From NCBI RefSeq assembly GCF_014155765.1, contig NZ_SCKT01000002.1, positions 32,427 to 96,426 of the forward strand: a stretch of DNA of 64,000 bases, read 5' to 3'. The notes beneath the pieces were generated by a model, which saw only the letters and a list, made by a program, of their open reading frames with translations, made no database searches and was not told the DNA's origin. Made by a program: the position numbers and the translations under genes. Positions 59,351 to 64,000 of this stretch are shown here, one piece after another (positions within the stretch are counted from its first letter, which is position 1; the number at the start of each line of letters is the position of its first letter). The DNA is from Pantoea dispersa (GTDB lineage Bacteria > Pseudomonadota > Gammaproteobacteria > Enterobacterales > Enterobacteriaceae).

Positions 59351-60154
59351 GTGCATTTAACAAGGAAATCAGTGATTAGCAGCGCTATCTCTGATGGCGT
59401 ACTGACAAAAAGAACCCACAGAATGTGCAGGATACTTAATGGTATCGATCAGCGCATTAGCATTACACCGGCAAGCGGATTGATTGACTTCCTTAAAGGG
59501 ATGGAGGTGACCAACGAACAGTACCGGCGCAGTGGCATCGTTAAGGAAAAACGCTCAATTTTTCTCTATAACGAAGGGCTGCTGAATCCGGAAAGCACGC
59601 TGTTTCTCGCCCGCAAAGGCCAGGATATCCTCGGCACGCTAAGCGTCATCGCCAATCACAATAACCGTCTGCCGTGCAGCAAACTTTTTCGTGAAGAGAT
59701 GGCCGCCCTGCAGCTGGAAAAGCGCAAAGTGGTAGAGCTTGGCACGCTGTCGGTACGCTATCAGGCAGACAGTGAAAACATCGTGTTTATGCTGTACCTG
59801 AAAATCATGATCTACACCATTTTCATTGAACAGGTGGATGACATCTTTATTCAGGTTAAAGAGAAGGTTGCTGCGTTTTACGAGCGCAATTTCCTGTTCA
59901 AACAGGTCGGCGGCACGAAAAAGCACCCGGATTACAGTGACCTTAACGCCGCACTGCTGCGCGTGGATGTGAAAAGTATCCGCGACAAAATTTATGAGCA
60001 GCAGTGTTATGGCCCGATGGGCTGGCTGCGCATGCTGCGTGAACTTGGTTTACTGCAGCACTACCGCACGCTGAGCCAGCAGTGCCACAGCTGCCCGCGC
60101 TTTACGCCGGATCAGCGGGACGCGGAGCTCTATCAATATCTGTGTAATCTGTGA
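59351..60154 (+). CDS. FeeM-like N-acyl amino acid synthase-family acyltransferase (GNAT fold), orphan
   Basis: I prefer GTG 59351 (VHLTRKSVIS), with GAGG before it; GTG 59330 would add seven residues. 267 residues. The middle resembles FeeM-type N-acyltransferases, relatives of AHL synthases: ESTLFLARKGQDILGTLSVI, LPCSKLFREEMAALQLEKRK, VVELGTLSVRYQADSENIVF, and a C-terminal AAFYERNFLFKQVGG like the GNAT closing strand. Such enzymes join a fatty acyl group from acyl-ACP to an amino acid. A final tail has a cysteine pair (QQCHSCPRF). No exosortase or other partner gene is adjacent. A different acyltransferase substrate remains possible. Confidence 0.6.
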   Translation: MHLTRKSVISSAISDGVLTKRTHRMCRILNGIDQRISITPASGLIDFLKGMEVTNEQYRRSGIVKEKRSIFLYNEGLLNPESTLFLARKGQDILGTLSVIANHNNRLPCSKLFREEMAALQLEKRKVVELGTLSVRYQADSENIVFMLYLKIMIYTIFIEQVDDIFIQVKEKVAAFYERNFLFKQVGGTKKHPDYSDLNAALLRVDVKSIRDKIYEQQCYGPMGWLRMLRELGLLQHYRTLSQQCHSCPRFTPDQRDAELYQYLCNL

Positions 60155-60196
60155 CGGCGCCAGACTCCTCTGCACCGTTTTCGATTTTCACACAGA

Positions 60197-61111
60197 TCAC
60201 TTGCCGGCATTGCTATCCACGTCGTGCTGCAGGAAGAGTTCTTTTAGCCATTCGATGAAGACCCTGACTCTGGGCGATAGCTGTCGGTTACGCGGATACA
60301 GGACAGAGACGGGAGACGGTTCAGGTGGAAAGGCTTTGAGCAATTCGACGAGGGCCCCCGTCTTCAGATCATCTTCCACGTGATAACGCGGCACCTGGAT
60401 GATGCCGAGTCCCATGCGCGCCACGGATACAAAGGTATCAGCCGCATTAACGGTAATTGAAGTTTTGATCGTCGTGGTGATGCGCTTGCCGTCCACCCTG
60501 AAGGCCAGCGGCAGGATACCGCTGCTGCCCGTGGTGCGGAATCCGATCATCCTGTGGCCGGAATGCAGTTCATCCGGATCCGACGGAAGCCCGAACCGGG
60601 AGACGTAACCGGGCGAAGCGACCGTGACCTCTTCCAGCGTGGCGACGCACCGCGCGATCATATCGCTGTCCTGCGGCGTTCCGACACGCAAAACACAATC
60701 AATTCCCTCACGCACCAGATCGACCAGCCGGTCACCCTCGCTCAGATAGATTTCGATATCAGGATAAGCTTCGAGGAAACAAGGAAGGTGCGGCAGAACA
60801 AAATGTCTTGCCAGCGTGCCATGAACATCGACACGCAACAATCCCTTCGGCCGGGCGCCGGCAAACGCCCCCTCGGCATCCTCGATATCGTCCAGTATAG
60901 AAACGCAGCGCTTGTAATAGGCTTCACCGTCCAGCGTCGGGCTGACGTGACGCGTGGTGCGTTCCAGCAGCTTAATGCCCAGGCGCGATTCAAGATGCTT
61001 AATCGCGTCCGTTACGGTCGAGCGTGGCAGGCCGAGGTCTTCCGCCGCCCTCGTAAAACTGCGGCGCGCTACCACACGCGTGAAAACGCGCATCGTATCA
61101 ATTCTGTCCAT
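60197..61111 (-). CDS. LysR-family regulator divergent from the SDR genes
   Basis: 304 residues. Of the CrgA/AaeR-like subgroup (MDRIDTMRVFTRVVARRSFT, LGLPRSTVTDAIKHLESRLG, LLERTTRHVSPTLDGEAYY). These often control neighbouring oxidoreductase genes and respond to electrophiles or aromatics. Divergent from the first SDR gene across 118 bp. Confidence 0.87.
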   Translation of the reverse strand: MDRIDTMRVFTRVVARRSFTRAAEDLGLPRSTVTDAIKHLESRLGIKLLERTTRHVSPTLDGEAYYKRCVSILDDIEDAEGAFAGARPKGLLRVDVHGTLARHFVLPHLPCFLEAYPDIEIYLSEGDRLVDLVREGIDCVLRVGTPQDSDMIARCVATLEEVTVASPGYVSRFGLPSDPDELHSGHRMIGFRTTGSSGILPLAFRVDGKRITTTIKTSITVNAADTFVSVARMGLGIIQVPRYHVEDDLKTGALVELLKAFPPEPSPVSVLYPRNRQLSPRVRVFIEWLKELFLQHDVDSNAGK

Positions 61112-61229
61112 AGCATTGTTCGTTATTATCGGATTCTGATACCAGATAGTGACTGATTATCCGGAAAAGATACAGTGCTAGATTTCTCCTTGTTCAGGCG
61201 CGATACCGCGCGAAAATGGGAGAATATCT

Positions 61230-61967
61230 ATGTCTGCTTCAGAGAAAGTTGCAATCGTAACCGGTGCATCCCGCGGAATTGGTGCCGCCATTGCCAGGCA
61301 GCTTGTTGCGGACGGCTTTGCCCTCGTAGTGAACTATGCCGGCAACGCAGAGGCTGCCGCCGCCGTGGTTGAGGAGATCAAAGCCGCCGGTGGCAGAGCC
61401 ATCACCGCGCAGGCAGACGTTGCTGATGCCAGCCAGGTCAAACGCATGTTCGATTTAGCCGAATCTGCGTTTGGTGGTATTGATGTGCTCGTCAATAATG
61501 CCGGCGTAATGATGCTGTCTCCGCTGGCCAGCGCCGACGATCAGAGTTTTAGCAAGCAGATCGACATCAATCTTAAGGGGACGTTTAACACCCTGCGCGA
61601 AGCGGCAAACCGCCTGCGTTCTGGCGGGCGCATCATCAACTTCTCCACGTCGGTTGTCGGGCTTAAGCTTGAGAATTATGGCGTCTATGCGGCGACCAAG
61701 GCGGCCGTCGAAACACTGACAACCATCATGTCCAAAGAGATGCGCGGACGCAGCATCACCGTCAATGCCGTCGCGCCCGGTCCGACTGCGACCGACCTCT
61801 TCCTCAACGGGAAAAGCGATGAACTGATCGCGCGCATGTCCAAAATGAATCCGCTGGAACGCCTCGGCACGCCTGAGGATATCGCCAGTGTTGTTTCTTT
61901 CCTCGCCGGACCACAGGGCAGCTGGATGAACGGACAGATCCTGCGCGCCAATGGCGGAATGGTCTGA
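61230..61967 (+). CDS. Short-chain dehydrogenase/reductase (classical SDR)
   Basis: 245 residues, with GGGAGAATATCT before the ATG. NAD(P) motif TGASRGIG at about 11-18, NNAG in DVLVNNAGVMM, catalytic serine in INFSTSVVG, and YxxxK as YAATK in VYAATKAAVETL. C-terminal SWMNGQILRANGGMV is typical of classical SDRs of the 3-oxoacyl reductase type. The substrate cannot be named. It lies 36 bases before a second SDR gene, probably one operon. Confidence 0.9.
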   Translation: MSASEKVAIVTGASRGIGAAIARQLVADGFALVVNYAGNAEAAAAVVEEIKAAGGRAITAQADVADASQVKRMFDLAESAFGGIDVLVNNAGVMMLSPLASADDQSFSKQIDINLKGTFNTLREAANRLRSGGRIINFSTSVVGLKLENYGVYAATKAAVETLTTIMSKEMRGRSITVNAVAPGPTATDLFLNGKSDELIARMSKMNPLERLGTPEDIASVVSFLAGPQGSWMNGQILRANGGMV

Positions 61968-62003
61968 GCCGCAAACTGCAGATTGAGTCAAAGGAGTACT
62001 GTT

Positions 62004-62918
62004 ATGTCTCAGAAGATTATCCTGGTGACCGGATCGTCAAGCGGCTTCGGTCGCCTGACCGCCGAAGCGCTGGCTCGTGCTGGCCATACCGTTTATGCAT
62101 CGATGCGGGATATTGCGGGTCGTAATGCCGCAAATGTCCGCCAGTTAAGCGAACTTTCCACGCGGGAAGGAATTGACCTCCGGCCGCTGGAACTTGATGT
62201 TCAGAGCGACATATCGGTTGATGCTGCCATTGAAACGGTAATATCCGACGCCGGGAAGCTTGATGTGGTGGTACACAATGCTGGCCACATGATGTTCGGC
62301 CCGGCCGAAGCCTTCACGCCAGAGCAGTTCGCCCAGCAATATGACGTTAACGTGCTGGGAACGCAGCGCGTCAACCGGGCCATACTGCCGCATATGCGCT
62401 CCCGCCGTGAAGGCCTGCTGGTCTGGATTTCCAGTTCCAGCGTGACCGGCGGCACACCGCCCTATCTGGCCCCTTACTTTGCCGCCAAAGCGGGGATGGA
62501 TACGCTTGCCGTTCAGTATGCGCGCGAGCTCAGCCGATTCGGCATTGAGACGACAATCATCGTGCCGGGAGCCTTTACCAAAAGGACGAACCATTTTGCC
62601 CATTCAGGAAGTCCTGCCGACACCGGGCGTGTCGCGGAGTATGAAGCAGGTCCTTATGCCGGTTTCGGCGATGTTGTGCAAAAGGCCTTTGCGGAGATAG
62701 TGCCGGAGGATGCCGATGCCGCGCGCGTTGCAGCACAGATTGCCGATGTAGTCGGTATGCCGTTTGGTACGCGTCCATTTCGTGTCCATAACGATCCGTC
62801 CGAAGACGGCGCAAATATTGGCTTTGCGGTCATCGACCGTTTGCGCGCCGAAATGCTACATCGGGTTGGATTGTCCGATCTTCTGACGCCAGCGAAAGCA
62901 CCGTCGTGTGAAGGGTAA
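62004..62918 (+). CDS. Short-chain dehydrogenase/reductase (second SDR)
   Basis: Start at ATG 62004 (MSQKIILVTGSSSGFGRLTA), with AAAGGAGT upstream; 304 residues. NAD(P) motif TGSSSGFG, VVHNAGHMMFG, catalytic serine in ISSSSVTG and YFAAK as YxxxK. Longer than classical members, with an extended C-terminal region, as in the SDRs annotated as retinol or 17-beta-HSD-like. Substrate unknown; cotranscription with the preceding SDR is likely. Confidence 0.88.
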   Translation: MSQKIILVTGSSSGFGRLTAEALARAGHTVYASMRDIAGRNAANVRQLSELSTREGIDLRPLELDVQSDISVDAAIETVISDAGKLDVVVHNAGHMMFGPAEAFTPEQFAQQYDVNVLGTQRVNRAILPHMRSRREGLLVWISSSSVTGGTPPYLAPYFAAKAGMDTLAVQYARELSRFGIETTIIVPGAFTKRTNHFAHSGSPADTGRVAEYEAGPYAGFGDVVQKAFAEIVPEDADAARVAAQIADVVGMPFGTRPFRVHNDPSEDGANIGFAVIDRLRAEMLHRVGLSDLLTPAKAPSCEG

Positions 62919-63278
62919 CAGGCGTGACCGGCGGGATCGCTCGCCGGTCGCTTTACCAAACAGGAGCGCCGGAAATGCACACCGTTGTCACCCTTATCTG
63001 TGGTTTTGCGCTATAAAATATCCTTGTTTGTACACCCTACCAACAATTCAGCATCCCTTAGCCTTAGCTTGCATTCTGTTGAGCCTCAGCCCCTGGTTTG
63101 AATTAATGGCGCTAGTCAGCTTTACCGGCACGTTAGCCGAACCCGGCGCCATTACAACAATCACTAACAGTATGTTGTAATTAATGTGTGTCATTGCCGC
63201 TTACATCTGGCATTGCTGCAAATCCGGCTGCAGCTCCTATGCTGTAGGGAGTCATTAACGTGCGGATATGAGGTATGC
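62919..63278. other. Intergenic region between the SDR operon and the OYE gene, with a stem-loop
   Basis: GACCGGCG and CGCCGGTC (62926-62949) form a perfect 8-bp stem with an 8-base loop just after the SDR stop, a likely transcript end without a T-run. The rest has no recognisable gene; a 90-codon frame at 62908-63180 lacks family features and a ribosome site. GAGG precedes the OYE ATG. Confidence 0.5.
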
Positions 63279-64000
63279 ATGAGTTTACTGTTTAGCGCGA
63301 CGCAGCTTGGCGAGTTGTCGCTGGAAAATCGTATTGTGATTGCTCCGATGTGCCAATACTCAGCGGAAGAGGGTCAGGCAACGGCCTGGCACCGCATTCA
63401 TCTGGGCCAGCTGGCGCTCTCTGGCGCGGGACTGCTGATTATCGAGGCGACGGCAGTGGAAGCCATTGGCCGTATCACGCCGGGCGACCTGGGGTTATGG
63501 GACGACGCGACAGAAGCCGCGCTGGCCAGCGTGCTGCAGGACGTACGGCGCTACGCTACCCTGCCGATTGGCATTCAGTTGGGTCACGCCGGGCGCAAAG
63601 CGTCCTGTGCTGCGCCATGGCAAGGCGGTGCGCAGCTCTCTGAGGAACACGGCGGCTGGCAAACCGTGGCGCCGTCTGCGCAGCCGTTTGCACAGGATGA
63701 ACGTCCGCCGGCCGCACTGAGCAAACAGGATCTGGCGCAGCTCAAAAAAGCCTTTGTCGATAGCGCCCTGCGCGCGGTACGCATCGGCATTCAGCTGGTC
63801 GAACTGCATGCTGCGCACGGCTATTTGCTGCACCAGTTTCTGTCGCCGCTCAGCAACCAGCGTGACGATGAATACGGCGGCTCATTAGAGAACCGACTGC
63901 GTTTCCCGCTTGAGGTATTTAAGGCGCTGCGCGCTGCGCTGCCGGCGGAAATCCCGGTTGGCGTGCGGCTTTCCGCCACCGACTGGATCGAGGGCGGCTG
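63279..64000 (+). CDS. Old Yellow Enzyme-family NADPH:flavin oxidoreductase (partial, C-terminus off window)
   Basis: 240 residues are visible from ATG 63279 (MSLLFSATQLGELSLENRIV) before the edge. FMN barrel of the YqjM-like (thermophilic-type) OYE class: IAPMCQYSAEEG with the redox-tuning cysteine, IQLGHAGRKAS, ELHAAHGYLLHQFLSPLSNQ with the substrate histidine pair, and RDDEYGGSLENRLRFPLEV. Members reduce activated C=C bonds of enals, enones or nitro compounds. Following two SDRs, it may be part of the same electrophile response. Confidence 0.9.
   Translation, partial: MSLLFSATQLGELSLENRIVIAPMCQYSAEEGQATAWHRIHLGQLALSGAGLLIIEATAVEAIGRITPGDLGLWDDATEAALASVLQDVRRYATLPIGIQLGHAGRKASCAAPWQGGAQLSEEHGGWQTVAPSAQPFAQDERPPAALSKQDLAQLKKAFVDSALRAVRIGIQLVELHAAHGYLLHQFLSPLSNQRDDEYGGSLENRLRFPLEVFKALRAALPAEIPVGVRLSATDWIEGG

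Noticed and set aside
62908-63180. 90-codon frame after the second SDR gene
   Set aside because: Starts inside the SDR stop region, runs through the hairpin and lacks any signal or motif.

Overview
The window looks like DNA of a plant- or insect-associated enterobacterium of the Erwiniaceae, most likely Pantoea. The pointers are an enteric sucrose PTS operon, a full enteric maltose regulon, butanediol-type budR/budAB, an enteric PaoABC aldehyde oxidoreductase, PQQ-dependent sugar/polyol oxidation genes and a Cre-type recombinase. Genus is inferred from gene content only. I see no rRNA, tRNA, IS element or CRISPR array. Nearly everything is carbon-source uptake, catabolism, regulation and sensing. 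That cargo, together with a P1-type Cre recombinase beside a lox-like site, fits a large accessory replicon (Pantoea megaplasmids of the LPP-1 type carry such cargo), but no replication or partition gene is visible here.

Layout: 1-3244, paoABC (paoC cut by the window edge). 3446-9977, sucrose regulon scrK, scrYAB, scrR with three operators and a CRP site. 10002-11786, an MgtC-family membrane protein and a predicted 2H phosphoesterase. 11787-13926, an AT-rich decayed patch between hairpin repeats, with a pilin-like orphan and a two-partner-secretion transporter remnant. 13927-19873, a LacI-family regulator divergent from a polar amino-acid-type ABC transporter plus a Gfo/Idh dehydrogenase and a DAO-type flavoenzyme. 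20145-22964, a GlxA-type regulator and a chemoreceptor behind a FliA-like promoter. 23046-26508, budAB and budR. 27005-28786, a GAF-EAL c-di-GMP phosphodiesterase. 28905-29431, relBE. 29559-44634, the maltose regulon in one block (malT, malPQ, malK-lamB-malM, malEFG). 44769-47241, a two-subunit PQQ dehydrogenase. 47595-49634, mesXD for folate-independent methionine synthesis. 50032-51249, lox-like site and Cre-like recombinase. 51394-57265, two aromatic-acid-type decarboxylase loci, each with a LysR regulator. 57262-60154, a diguanylate cyclase, a LysR fragment and a FeeM-like N-acyltransferase. 60197-64000, a LysR regulator, two SDRs and an Old Yellow Enzyme (cut by the edge).

How the parts work together: ScrY and LamB admit sucrose and maltodextrins through the outer membrane; ScrA or MalEFGK2 carry them across the inner membrane; ScrB, ScrK, MalP and MalQ feed glycolysis; BudB and BudA divert excess pyruvate to acetoin. 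PaoABC and the PQQ enzyme oxidise aldehydes and polyols or sugars. The decarboxylases, SDRs and OYE probably handle plant-derived aromatic and electrophilic compounds. A recurring design is visible: four genes for abundant exported proteins (scrY, a periplasmic binding protein, lamB, malE) are each followed by a perfect stem-loop before the next cistron.

Most notable: the 34-bp lox-like site with its Cre-like recombinase; a PaoA without the Tat signal of E. coli PaoA; the orphan FeeM-like acyltransferase; the unassigned 2H phosphoesterase; and an ABC/Gfo-Idh/DAO operon under twin LacI-type operators.
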